From assembly GCF_036409155.1 (NCBI RefSeq), contig NZ_JAZGLW010000009.1, positions 16,895 to 80,894 on the forward strand: DNA of 64,000 nucleotides. The letters run 5' to 3'. The DNA comes from Mycobacterium sp. 050128 (GTDB taxonomy: Bacteria; Actinomycetota; Actinomycetes; Mycobacteriales; Mycobacteriaceae). Within the stretch, counting starts at the first letter, position 1; every line of letters begins with the position of its first letter. Below, in pieces: positions 34,451-43,112 of the stretch. The notes beneath the pieces were generated by a model, which saw only the letters and a program-made list of their open reading frames with translations, did no database searches and was not told the DNA's origin. A program made the position numbers and the translations under genes.

Positions 34451-34640
34451 TCCCGCGGGCACCGGCAACCCCGGTGTGCGCCAACGCTTGCCAGCTCGCC
34501 GCCAGCGCGGCGCTCCGCGCGCCGAACTCCTGGCGCCCGCTGCAACGAACCTCGTGACCGATCCCGCCGGCGGCGACTCTTGCCGACGCGCCGACACCGG
34601 CCCGCCACAAGCCGATCGCTGACACTCCTGGAAATCTTGC
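34451..34640 (+). repeat. Decayed family 1 element, no downstream gene
   Basis: Retains CTTGCCAGCTCGCCG, an internal GC hairpin, the pair GCGCCA/TGGCGC and a GGCGACTCTTGCCGACG segment resembling the conserved GGACTCTTCGGGG. The closing stem of the intact copies is not recognisable. No rightward gene follows; the next gene is convergent. It looks like a relic of a fifth unit. Confidence 0.45.
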
Positions 34641-34740
34641 GCCGACCCGATGCACGCGCCCCACTCTGCACGACGAGCGTCCTCGTTCGTGCCGCGCCGC
34701 CAACCCGTCGCCGTGCGCAATGGTGTTGCGGCCGCGCGCC

Positions 34741-35289
34741 TTACCAAAGGGTGGGTTCGGTGGACCCCAGCAGCGCTGCCTCGACGGCTTCGGCGTCCCA
34801 TCCGTTGCGCACCGCTTCGCGCAGCGCCACCGCCCGGGCCCGCCGCGCTTTGATTCCGTGATCGCCGCGGCGCACCATCACACGGCCGCCGCCGCGGCCG
34901 GCGCGCGCCATCATCTCCATGTTGTCGCGCTGTGAGCCGCCGATGATGTGCAGCAGACCGATCTCACCGGGCAGACTTGCCCGCACGCATGCCGGATTGT
35001 CGCAGCCATGCAGTGCCCGCACCCAGGGCTCCAAAGCCTTACCGTTCAGGGACGCCGCGAGCGCATAACGGTTGGCTCGCACCATGATCCGTGTTCCGCC
35101 GCGGCGTACCCAAAAACGCCCATAGCCGTCCGCGCCGATCGCTGAACACCAAATCGCGCAATCTTCCGCGCCCGGGCCGCGGACTAGGCTGTTCTCAAAC
35201 CGGCTCAACTCGTCGGCGTGCGCCCGCTGATCCACCACCAGCCGTAGCGGTTGCGAAATCCCCATAACTCCCGATGCTTTCGACTCCAT
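34741..35289 (-). CDS. HNH-like nuclease-fold protein
   Basis: A 182-residue protein. The segment VRALHGCDNPACVRA followed by GGSQRDNMEMMARAGRGGG corresponds to the HNH_3-type pattern of homing-endonuclease-like proteins (xxHxCDNPxCxNPxHL...GTxxDNMxDMxxKGR). The usual second His-Leu after the cysteine is not clearly kept (it reads GEIGLLHIIGG), so activity is uncertain. The N-terminal half (GYGRFWVRRGGTRIMVRANR) is the typical preceding DNA-contact sheet. Start ATG 35289 or 35265. It is leftward and close to oriT. Confidence 0.75.
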   Translation of the reverse strand: MESKASGVMGISQPLRLVVDQRAHADELSRFENSLVRGPGAEDCAIWCSAIGADGYGRFWVRRGGTRIMVRANRYALAASLNGKALEPWVRALHGCDNPACVRASLPGEIGLLHIIGGSQRDNMEMMARAGRGGGRVMVRRGDHGIKARRARAVALREAVRNGWDAEAVEAALLGSTEPTLW

Positions 35290-35351
35290 TGCGGCCCTGG
35301 CCGCTTGTCGCCGTCATCATCTCCGCACCGACTGACAGCGTCCGTGCCGTG

Positions 35352-35840
35352 CTACGCCCGTGCTGACACCGGCTCCCACGCACTGCCATCGGCGGGCGTG
35401 CTCGGTTCGCTTAGCCCGGTTGACCCGAAGGCGTCTGAGGCCGGTGCGGCCTTCAACGGCGCGCAGGCGCCCGCGGCCGCCTGCGCCGGTGTCCCCGCCG
35501 CGGCTGCTTCTGTTTCGCGAATCAGCTCCCGCACCGCTTTCTCGGTGATCCCTGCCATGCGCGCTATCTCGCGCACCGTCTCCCCACGATCACGCATCGC
35601 CTGTAGCGCCGTCCCGCCCAGCAGGCGTTGCGCCGAGCGCCGCTGCGCGGCCTGCTCTCGCAACGCCTGCTGGCGCTCATCCAACCACTCGTCGACCGCA
35701 TCCACGCGAGCCCGCGCGTCGAAGAACGCGGCTAAATCTTCGACGTTGGCCTTCGTGCGCCGAATCACCTCGTCCTGCGCCGCGGTCGCGGCTACCCGCG
35801 CCGCCCGCCGCGCTTGCTTACTGACCGCCTTATTTCCCAT
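35352..35840 (-). CDS. Putative HTH DNA-binding protein next to oriT
   Basis: A 162-residue basic protein. A helical, charged first half (RRAARVAATAAQDEVIRRTK, DEWLDERQQALREQAAQRRS) precedes a helix-turn-helix at about residues 80-115 (DRGETVREIARMAGITEKAV, RELIRETEA). The C-terminus is low-complexity Ala/Pro. The position directly beside the candidate oriT and divergent from the relaxase suggests an oriT-binding accessory or relaxase regulator; this is inference from context. Confidence 0.7.
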   Translation of the reverse strand: MGNKAVSKQARRAARVAATAAQDEVIRRTKANVEDLAAFFDARARVDAVDEWLDERQQALREQAAQRRSAQRLLGGTALQAMRDRGETVREIARMAGITEKAVRELIRETEAAAAGTPAQAAAGACAPLKAAPASDAFGSTGLSEPSTPADGSAWEPVSARA

Positions 35841-35954
35841 GCATCACACGTTAAAGCCCGCAAAACCCTTACGCCGCACCCGAACACACAAATCTCACCA
35901 CCGCCCCCGCCTGCCATGCCCGGACCCGACCACTCACCACACCAGCCCACCGTC

Positions 35955-36110
35955 ACTTAGGCCACCCTAACTACCACCGCTCACCGAACATCAAACCTCT
36001 TGCACTCAGGTCACGATTCGGTAACGGGCGCTAGTTAGGCGATCTAACTGACCCCACTTGGTTGATCGCGGGCGTCGCGTAACGCCCGGGGCGATGCCAG
36101 AGTCAAATTC
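35955..36110. other. Candidate origin of transfer (oriT)
   Basis: The 285-base intergenic between the divergent HTH gene and the MobF relaxase gene has clustered inverted repeats: AGTTAG (36033-36038) with CTAACT (36044-36049), a further CTAACT copy near 35968, and CGGGCGT (36069-36075) with ACGCCCG (36082-36088). MobF oriTs normally lie next to the relaxase gene and carry such repeats beside the nick. The nick base cannot be placed from sequence alone. Confidence 0.5.
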
Positions 36111-36127
36111 GTGGTGATGTCGCGGTG

Positions 36128-39100
36128 ATGGGCTTACACAAGCTAACCGCCGGAGACGGGTACATGTACCTGATCCGGCAAGTAGCCGCCTCTGATGCGA
36201 CCGACCGCGGGCGGCCCAGCCTCAGCGACTACTACAGTGCCAAAGGCGAATCCCCCGGCACGTGGATGGGTCGTGGTCTGGCGGCACTCGGCCAGCCCGT
36301 CGCCCGCGACGCCACCGACCCGTCGGTTGCCGAACTTTGGTCGGTGCCACACGGATCGCAGGTCAGCGAAGACCAAATGAAAGCCCTTTTCGGGGAGGGC
36401 TTTCACCCCAACGCGGACCGAATCACCCGACACCTCACCGGCTTTGGCCTCGGTCAGGCAGGAACGATTGCCGCCGCGCGGCTCGGTCGTCCGTTCGCCA
36501 TCAACACCAAAGAAAACCAGTTCGTCACCCGGCTGCGACAGGCCTACCGCGACTACAACATCACCATCGGCAGTGACGAGCACGCAAGCCTGGCCCCCGA
36601 CATCCGGGCCCGCATCCGCACCGCGCTCGGGCGCGAAATGTTCACTGAAACCTATGCTCGCCCCCCGGCCGATGACCGGGAATTGTCGGGCTTCGTCGCG
36701 CGCAATTCGCGGGCAGCCACCACCGCCGTGGCCGGCTACGACCTCACGTTCACCCCGGTCAAATCCGTCTCCGCGCTGTGGGCCATCGCGCCGGCGCCGA
36801 TCGCGCAGACGATCGAAGAATGCCATCACCAAGCCGTGGCCGAAACACTGGAATTTCTCGAAGGACACGCCGCGTTTGCGCGCATGGGCGCTCATGGTGT
36901 CGCGCAGGTCAACACCACCGGATTGATCGCTGCAGCCTTCGATCACCGCGACTCGCGTGCCGGCGACCCCAACCTGCACACCCACCTGGTGATCAGCAAC
37001 AAAGTGCAAGCCATTGGCGCCGATGGCATCCCGCGCTGGCTGGCCTTAGACGGCACACCACTGCATCACGCCACCGTCGCCGCATCGGAGTTTTACAACA
37101 CTCGCATTGAAGCCCTCACCATCACGAAACTGTGTGTCCAATTCGCTGAAACGGACACCAAACCCGGCAAACGACCGGTGCGTGAAATCGCCGGCTTGCC
37201 CACCGAACTCATCGAGAGATACTCCTCGCGCAGCGTGGCCATCAACCACCGTGTGGGTCAGCTGGCCAAGCAATTTCACACCACCCACGGGCGTGAACCC
37301 ACCGTGGTCGAGATGCTGGCGTTGACCCAACAGGCCACCTTGGAAACCCGCCAAGCCAAGCACGATCCGCGCTCGCTGGCCGAGCAACGCCACGTGTGGC
37401 GCGTGCAGGCCGTCGAGGTGCTGGGCAGCCAGCGTGCCCTGACCGCCATGATCGCCAACGTCACCCATCAGGCCGTAGGCCAATACCTCCAGATCACCGA
37501 TCATTGGGTCGACGAACAGGCCGACGCCGTCATCGCCACCGTCGCCGAAACGCGGGCGACCTGGACGGTCAATCACGTACGCGCCCAAGCTCAACGCGCG
37601 CTGCGTTACGCCAACCACCCCGGGGGCCCCGACCTGGTGAACCGCATCGTCGCCAGCGCGCTCGGCGAGCACAGCATCACCTTGACCACCCACGCTGACA
37701 CCGAAAAACAAGAGCCCACAGTCCTGCGCCGCCGCGACGGTTCCAGCGTCTACACCCGTCATGACACCACCGTCTACACCAGCGCCGCCATCATGGCCGC
37801 CGAGCGACGCATCCTGGCCGCGGCCAGGATGCGTCACGGGCGAACCGTCGATGACACCAGCATCGGTTTAGCGCTGGCCGAAACGCACGCCAACCAGGGC
37901 CTAGAACTCAACCAAGGGCAAGTCGCCATGGTGCGCGACATGGCCACTTCTGGCGCCCGTCTTCAGCTCGCGCTCGCCCCTGCTGGCACCGGCAAAACCA
38001 CCGCCATGGCCGCCCTGGCGGCCGCCTGGCGCAACAGTGGCGGCACCGTCATCGGCCTGGCGCCCACCGCGGGCGCCGCCGAAGTCCTGGCCCAAGACCT
38101 CGCCTCGCCCACCGACACGATCGCCAAACTCATCCAGCTCGCCGACACCCACCACGGCACCCCCGCCGCCGCCGATGACCCCGCCCGCCGATGGTTTGAC
38201 CGCATCGGTTCAGACACCCTGCTCATCATCGACGAAGCCGGCATGGCCTCGACCGCAGACCTCGACACCCTCATCGCGCACGCCCTGGCGCGCGGCGCCA
38301 GCATGCGCCTCATCGCCGACGACCAACAACTGGCCTCCATCTCCGCCGGCGGCATCGTGCGCGACCTGGCCGAGCGCCACGAAACCGTCACATTGAGCAC
38401 CGTCGTGCGCTTCACCCACCCCGAAACCGGCAAAGCCGAAGCCGCCGCCAGCCTGGCCATCCGCTCCGGAGATCCCGCCGGAATCGGCTTCTATATCGAC
38501 CACCACCGCGTCCATGTCGGCGCCGATGCCACCGCCTCCGACTTGGCCTACACAGCGTGGGCCGCCGACCGCGCCGCCGGCCGCGACTCCATCCTGTTGG
38601 CCCCGACCAACGCCCTGGTCGCCCAGCTCAACGAGCGCGCCCGCCTCGACCGCCTCACCCACACCCCCAGCGCCCCGTCCAACGCCTCCAACAATGAACA
38701 AGCGGCCATCACCGTCACCCTCGCCGACGGATTGACCGCCTCAGCCGGCGACTGGGTCGCCACCCGGAAAAACGCCCGCTGGCTACGCACCACCACCCAC
38801 GGCGCATGGGTCAAAAACGGCCACCGCTGGATCATCCGCGCCGTGCACGACGACGGCTCGATCACCGTCGTGCCGCTGCGCGGCCCGGCCACCCCAGTGC
38901 GCTTGCCCGCCCGCTACGTCACCACCTACACCACCCTGGGTTACGCCAGCACCATCAACGCCGCGCAAGGCATGACCGCCGGCGGCCGCGACACCGAAGG
39001 CACCTGCCACATCGTCGGCTCCGACCGCCTCACCCGCCAACAGCTCTACGTCGCCGCCACCCGCGGCCGCACCGAAAACCACCTCTACTTCTCCACCGCC

Positions 39101-41968
39101 GAAGCCGACCCGCACCGCATCCTGACCCCCAAAGCCACCCACCCCCCCACCGCCGTCGACATCCTGACCACCATCCTGAGCCGCGACGGCGCCCAACAAT
39201 CCGCCCACACCCTGGCCGACGCCGACACCGACCCCCTTAACCGGCTCCACCTGGCCGCCGACATGTACACCGACGCTCTCACCGCGGCCGCCGAACAACA
39301 CGCCGGCCCCACGGTCATGGCCGACATCGACACCGCTGCCGCCCACCTCGGCCATCACCTCACCGACGCCCAAGCCTGGCCCGTGCTGCGCCGCCACCTC
39401 GCCCTGCTGGCCATCGAAGGACACGACCCCCTCCAAGCCCTGAGTGAGGCTGCGGCCACCGGACTCGGTAACGCCCACGACCCCGCCGCCGTCCTGGACT
39501 GGCGCCTGCCAGCCCCCACCGGCACCGACGCGGCAGACCGCGGACCGCTGCACTGGCTGCCCGCTATCCCTCACGTCATCACCGTCGACCCAACCTGGGC
39601 GACCTACCTACACCAGCGCGCCGAACTCGTCAGCGAGCTAGCCGATCACATCCGCGGCACCGCCCGCGCCTGGGACACTTCCACCGCCCCCGCCTGGGCG
39701 CGGCCCCTGCTCGACGCCAACCGCAACCTGCTGGCCGAAATCGCGGTCTTCCGCGCCGCCCACCACGTCGAAGCCGCCGACACCCGAATTACCGGGCCCG
39801 AACAGCACGCGAACCGCTCGGCGATCATCCAGCAAGCCATCCACTCCCGCCTCGATGCCGCTCTCACCCGCGCCGGCGCCGACACCACCCGCTGGCGCCA
39901 ACTCGCCGACACCATCGACGCCCACCTCACCGAGGACCCATACTGGCCCCGGCTGGCCACCCACCTCGACAACGCCGCCCGCGCCGGCGCCGACGTCCCC
40001 GCCCTGCTGCACGAGGCCGCAGCCCAACACGGTCCCCTGCCCACTGAAATGCCCGCTGCCGCCTTGTGGTGGCGACTGGCCGGCACCCTGGCTCCCCCCT
40101 CCCTGGAGGGCACTGACACCAAGCTGCGGCCCGCCTGGACCGCCCACCTACACCACCTACTGGGCACCCGCATCGCCGAAGCCGTCATCACCGACCCCGC
40201 CTGGCCCGGCCTGGTCGCCGCTGTGACCGCCGCCAACTGGCCCCCGCACGATCTGCTCGCCGCCGCGGCCGAGCACCTCTACGACATCTCGGCCACCCAA
40301 ACCATCCGGCCCGACGAATACGCCCGCCTGCTCACCTACCGTGTCGAACTGCTCACCCACCACGCCGCCACCATCGACCCCGACATCCCCCACCCCGCCG
40401 AACAGGCCCAAACCGCAAGCGGCCAACAGCAATTCGACCTCGACGACCACAACATCGACGACACCGCGCTGCACGAACCCCCGCCCGACCCCTACGACTA
40501 CCCCTACGGCTTCGTCGAAGACGACCTCGGCGGCCTCGACCTCGACGACCTGCCCACCATGCGCCCCGCTACACCCGCCGGCGTCGACGACGTCGACATC
40601 CCGGCGCTGCGCGCCCGCCGCGACGCCGCCCGCCACCACGCCCGTCAGCTCGCCGACGCCATCCTCACCGGTGGCGGCGGACCCGCCGAACACGCCGCCG
40701 CGGCCGAGCTGGCCGAGCTACACCGCCGCTTGGGTGAACAACGCCCCTATCAGCAGGCTCTAGCCAGCGCCCACAACCGCTGGGTCCACGCCGAAGACAC
40801 CGCCGAGCTGCACCGCCAACTACTCACCCAACTCAGCGCCGCGATCGCCGCCGCCACCGAGCGCGGTGCGCACGACGCCGCCGACCGCTACCAGCAACAC
40901 CACGCCCAGGTCAGCGAACAAACCGCCCGAGTCGACGCCGCCGTGCGCACCGCCCGCGCCCGCCTTGAAGCTGCCCGCGCCAAACTCATCGAGACCGCCG
41001 GCGGCGAGGCCGCAGACATCGTCACCGAACACCAACTCCACGAACGCCGCGCGCAAGCCGTGCGCACCGACACCGACACACTGAACGCCGCACGCCGCGA
41101 CGCCCGCACCCTCGACGATCAACTCGGCCGCGCCGAAGCCGCGGCCGCCCGCTCTCTGGCCCAAAGTCCCGTCCACACCTACGATCTGGGCGTCGACCTT
41201 GACCAACTACAGGCTGAAGTCGACTTCCTTCACGCCGCCAGCGCCGCCAGCCCCGCCGCCATGTACACCCCGCCGCCCGCCGCCCTCGACGGCCTCGACG
41301 ACGAGCACCGCCGCGCCGTCAGCGCCCTCACCACCAACATTCACAGTGTCCAACTGCTCCACCTGCATCCCGGAGCCGACAAAACCGCGACACTGGCCGC
41401 CCTCGCCGACACCACCCACCATCACAACAAACACACCATCGCCCTGACCGGCACCGCCAACGCCGACAAGCACGCATACGCCGACACCACGGCCACCGTC
41501 GACAGCTACCGCGACGACGTCACCGCCAACCGCCACACGCCACCGCGGGGCAGCCTGGTCATCGTCGACGACGCCCATACCCTCACCACAACGCAGCTGC
41601 ACTGGCTCGCCCACAGCGCCGCAACCACCAACACCAAGCTCGTGCTCATCGCCACCGGCGACCAGCAGCCCGCCCACACCCTGCTCACCGTTCTCACCAA
41701 CGACCTGCCCCACACCCAGCACCTGGGCACCCCCGACCCCCCGCGGCGCCAACCCCGCACCGCCATCGACCGCGCCGAACACAACCTCGCCGCCACCAGC
41801 GCACCCAGCCCAGACCGAAGCCGCGCCGTTCAACTGCTGCGCCAACGCAACCACGTCCTCGCACAGCTGCGCGATACCGCCACTACCGCACAGCGATTGG
41901 ACGCTATCGCCGAACGCGACCGCGCCCGCGGCCGCGACCAAGACCGCGGCAACGGCCTCGAACTCTAA
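36128..41968 (+). CDS. traA: MobF conjugative relaxase/helicase (TraA/TrwC-like)
   Basis: A 1946-residue protein. The N-terminal TrwC-type relaxase domain has candidate catalytic tyrosines (Y35/Y36 in SLSDYYSAKGESPGTW) and the three-histidine metal motif DHRDSRAGDPNLHTHLVI near residue 280. A RecD-like helicase follows: Walker A LAPAGTGKTTAMAAL about 620, Walker B LLIIDEAGMAS about 700, and the later YASTINAAQGMTAG and YVAATRGRTENHLYF motifs. A coiled, Ala-rich region (about 1490-1690) precedes a second, degenerate ATPase-like domain (about 1725-1880, HPGADKTATLAAL and LVIVDDAHTL). It would nick oriT, bind the 5' end covalently and unwind the plasmid. ATG 36128 or GTG 36125. Confidence 0.95.
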   Translation: MGLHKLTAGDGYMYLIRQVAASDATDRGRPSLSDYYSAKGESPGTWMGRGLAALGQPVARDATDPSVAELWSVPHGSQVSEDQMKALFGEGFHPNADRITRHLTGFGLGQAGTIAAARLGRPFAINTKENQFVTRLRQAYRDYNITIGSDEHASLAPDIRARIRTALGREMFTETYARPPADDRELSGFVARNSRAATTAVAGYDLTFTPVKSVSALWAIAPAPIAQTIEECHHQAVAETLEFLEGHAAFARMGAHGVAQVNTTGLIAAAFDHRDSRAGDPNLHTHLVISNKVQAIGADGIPRWLALDGTPLHHATVAASEFYNTRIEALTITKLCVQFAETDTKPGKRPVREIAGLPTELIERYSSRSVAINHRVGQLAKQFHTTHGREPTVVEMLALTQQATLETRQAKHDPRSLAEQRHVWRVQAVEVLGSQRALTAMIANVTHQAVGQYLQITDHWVDEQADAVIATVAETRATWTVNHVRAQAQRALRYANHPGGPDLVNRIVASALGEHSITLTTHADTEKQEPTVLRRRDGSSVYTRHDTTVYTSAAIMAAERRILAAARMRHGRTVDDTSIGLALAETHANQGLELNQGQVAMVRDMATSGARLQLALAPAGTGKTTAMAALAAAWRNSGGTVIGLAPTAGAAEVLAQDLASPTDTIAKLIQLADTHHGTPAAADDPARRWFDRIGSDTLLIIDEAGMASTADLDTLIAHALARGASMRLIADDQQLASISAGGIVRDLAERHETVTLSTVVRFTHPETGKAEAAASLAIRSGDPAGIGFYIDHHRVHVGADATASDLAYTAWAADRAAGRDSILLAPTNALVAQLNERARLDRLTHTPSAPSNASNNEQAAITVTLADGLTASAGDWVATRKNARWLRTTTHGAWVKNGHRWIIRAVHDDGSITVVPLRGPATPVRLPARYVTTYTTLGYASTINAAQGMTAGGRDTEGTCHIVGSDRLTRQQLYVAATRGRTENHLYFSTAEADPHRILTPKATHPPTAVDILTTILSRDGAQQSAHTLADADTDPLNRLHLAADMYTDALTAAAEQHAGPTVMADIDTAAAHLGHHLTDAQAWPVLRRHLALLAIEGHDPLQALSEAAATGLGNAHDPAAVLDWRLPAPTGTDAADRGPLHWLPAIPHVITVDPTWATYLHQRAELVSELADHIRGTARAWDTSTAPAWARPLLDANRNLLAEIAVFRAAHHVEAADTRITGPEQHANRSAIIQQAIHSRLDAALTRAGADTTRWRQLADTIDAHLTEDPYWPRLATHLDNAARAGADVPALLHEAAAQHGPLPTEMPAAALWWRLAGTLAPPSLEGTDTKLRPAWTAHLHHLLGTRIAEAVITDPAWPGLVAAVTAANWPPHDLLAAAAEHLYDISATQTIRPDEYARLLTYRVELLTHHAATIDPDIPHPAEQAQTASGQQQFDLDDHNIDDTALHEPPPDPYDYPYGFVEDDLGGLDLDDLPTMRPATPAGVDDVDIPALRARRDAARHHARQLADAILTGGGGPAEHAAAAELAELHRRLGEQRPYQQALASAHNRWVHAEDTAELHRQLLTQLSAAIAAATERGAHDAADRYQQHHAQVSEQTARVDAAVRTARARLEAARAKLIETAGGEAADIVTEHQLHERRAQAVRTDTDTLNAARRDARTLDDQLGRAEAAAARSLAQSPVHTYDLGVDLDQLQAEVDFLHAASAASPAAMYTPPPAALDGLDDEHRRAVSALTTNIHSVQLLHLHPGADKTATLAALADTTHHHNKHTIALTGTANADKHAYADTTATVDSYRDDVTANRHTPPRGSLVIVDDAHTLTTTQLHWLAHSAATTNTKLVLIATGDQQPAHTLLTVLTNDLPHTQHLGTPDPPRRQPRTAIDRAEHNLAATSAPSPDRSRAVQLLRQRNHVLAQLRDTATTAQRLDAIAERDRARGRDQDRGNGLEL

Positions 41969-42048
41969 CCGCGTTCAACAAACACTTCGACCACGTATCG
42001 ACCAGATCGACGAGCAGATAGTCGAACTGCCGCCCTGACGGCGACGTT

Positions 42049-42810
42049 CTATCCCTGGGGATAGAAAGCGTCGAAATTTAGCTGCCTCGGCTTGACAGGG
42101 TTGAGGGTGTCGCTGTTGGCGGTGATGCCCGCGGTGACATCAACCGGCATCACTTCCAACTCTGAGTTCGCTACTAGTTCCTCAACGCAGGCTTCTGAGG
42201 CGCCGAGATAGGTGCTGTCGAAGTCGATTTCGGTGGCCACGCACCAAGCATGGTCACCTGGCCACCACAAATTCGCGGAGAGGTGCCGACCGGGATAGGT
42301 GGCCCATGATTGGGCGGCCGCGGTGACTGGGCCGCGAGCCAAGTGGTACTCGCGCTGCGGCAGTGCGAAGGTCGGCTGGTCATGAAACGCCTCGTCGAGG
42401 TCACCGCGGCCGTGCCACACCGCGAACCAACAACCGTCAGCGGTCGTGGTGTGTCTTGCCAAGGCTTGGACAAGCGGCCCGGCAATATCGGCGGGCAGGG
42501 ATCCCACTTCCGGCGCTTCATCGAAAAGGCCAGGTTGTGTGTCGCGGTACCCCGGGACGTAACGCGATGCGTAACCGATCAGACGGGCGAACTGCATTTG
42601 CGGGTGCACAGTTTTGTGGTTGGCGCGGGCGATCTGGGCCCAGCTCACCAGTTCCCCACCGTTATGGGCGGGGTGAAATACCCGCGCGTAAGCGGCGAAT
42701 GTGTCCGGAAGCAGCGACCCGACGTTAACCGCGAAGCTGCGCACGCTTTCGGTCAGCCACCCCGCCGAGCGCAAATCATCCACCACGTCCAACGCACCAA
42801 CCGCAACCAT
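42049..42810 (-). CDS. Hypothetical protein
   Basis: About 253 residues, not assigned to a family. It is tryptophan-rich in the C-terminal half (DGCWFAVWHGRGDLDEAF, LSANLWWPGDHAWCVATEID, FDSTYLGAS), a pattern of uncharacterised actinobacterial proteins that read a ligand or partner. The N-terminal half is helical (FAAYARVFHPAHNGGELVSW). Start ATG 42810 or GTG 42813. It lies leftward behind the relaxase gene and convergent with it. Confidence 0.75.
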   Translation of the reverse strand: MVAVGALDVVDDLRSAGWLTESVRSFAVNVGSLLPDTFAAYARVFHPAHNGGELVSWAQIARANHKTVHPQMQFARLIGYASRYVPGYRDTQPGLFDEAPEVGSLPADIAGPLVQALARHTTTADGCWFAVWHGRGDLDEAFHDQPTFALPQREYHLARGPVTAAAQSWATYPGRHLSANLWWPGDHAWCVATEIDFDSTYLGASEACVEELVANSELEVMPVDVTAGITANSDTLNPVKPRQLNFDAFYPQG

Positions 42811-42813
42811 CAC

Positions 42814-43112
42814 ACCACCGTAAACTGCGCGCTAATAGCGCATCGTATGTCTCGCGTGGCGCGCTGCTTGCGTTCCGCCGGACATAGGCGAAATCGCACG
42901 TTTTCCGGTAAGCGGGAACATCAATGCACAGCCAATTGGAACCCCAGATAAACTTCGACCGGCTCCGTACTCTGACAGCGAGCTGCTTGCGGTAGCGGCG
43001 TGAGAAGCGCTGCAGCGCTATGTGTTAACAGCTATGCCCAATCACCGCTCCAGACAACGCTTCCGGCGACTCTCACACCCCGGTCACGACGGTGTTGCCC
43101 CGTTCGACGTGT
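42814..43112. other. Intergenic, no recognisable gene
   Basis: About 300 bases with no supported frame. It separates two leftward genes and should hold the promoter of the gene at 42810. Confidence 0.4.

Noticed and set aside
38806..41796. Numerous long frames on both strands within the relaxase gene
   Set aside because: They have extreme Pro/Arg/Thr/Gly compositions typical of GC-rich shadow frames and no motifs.
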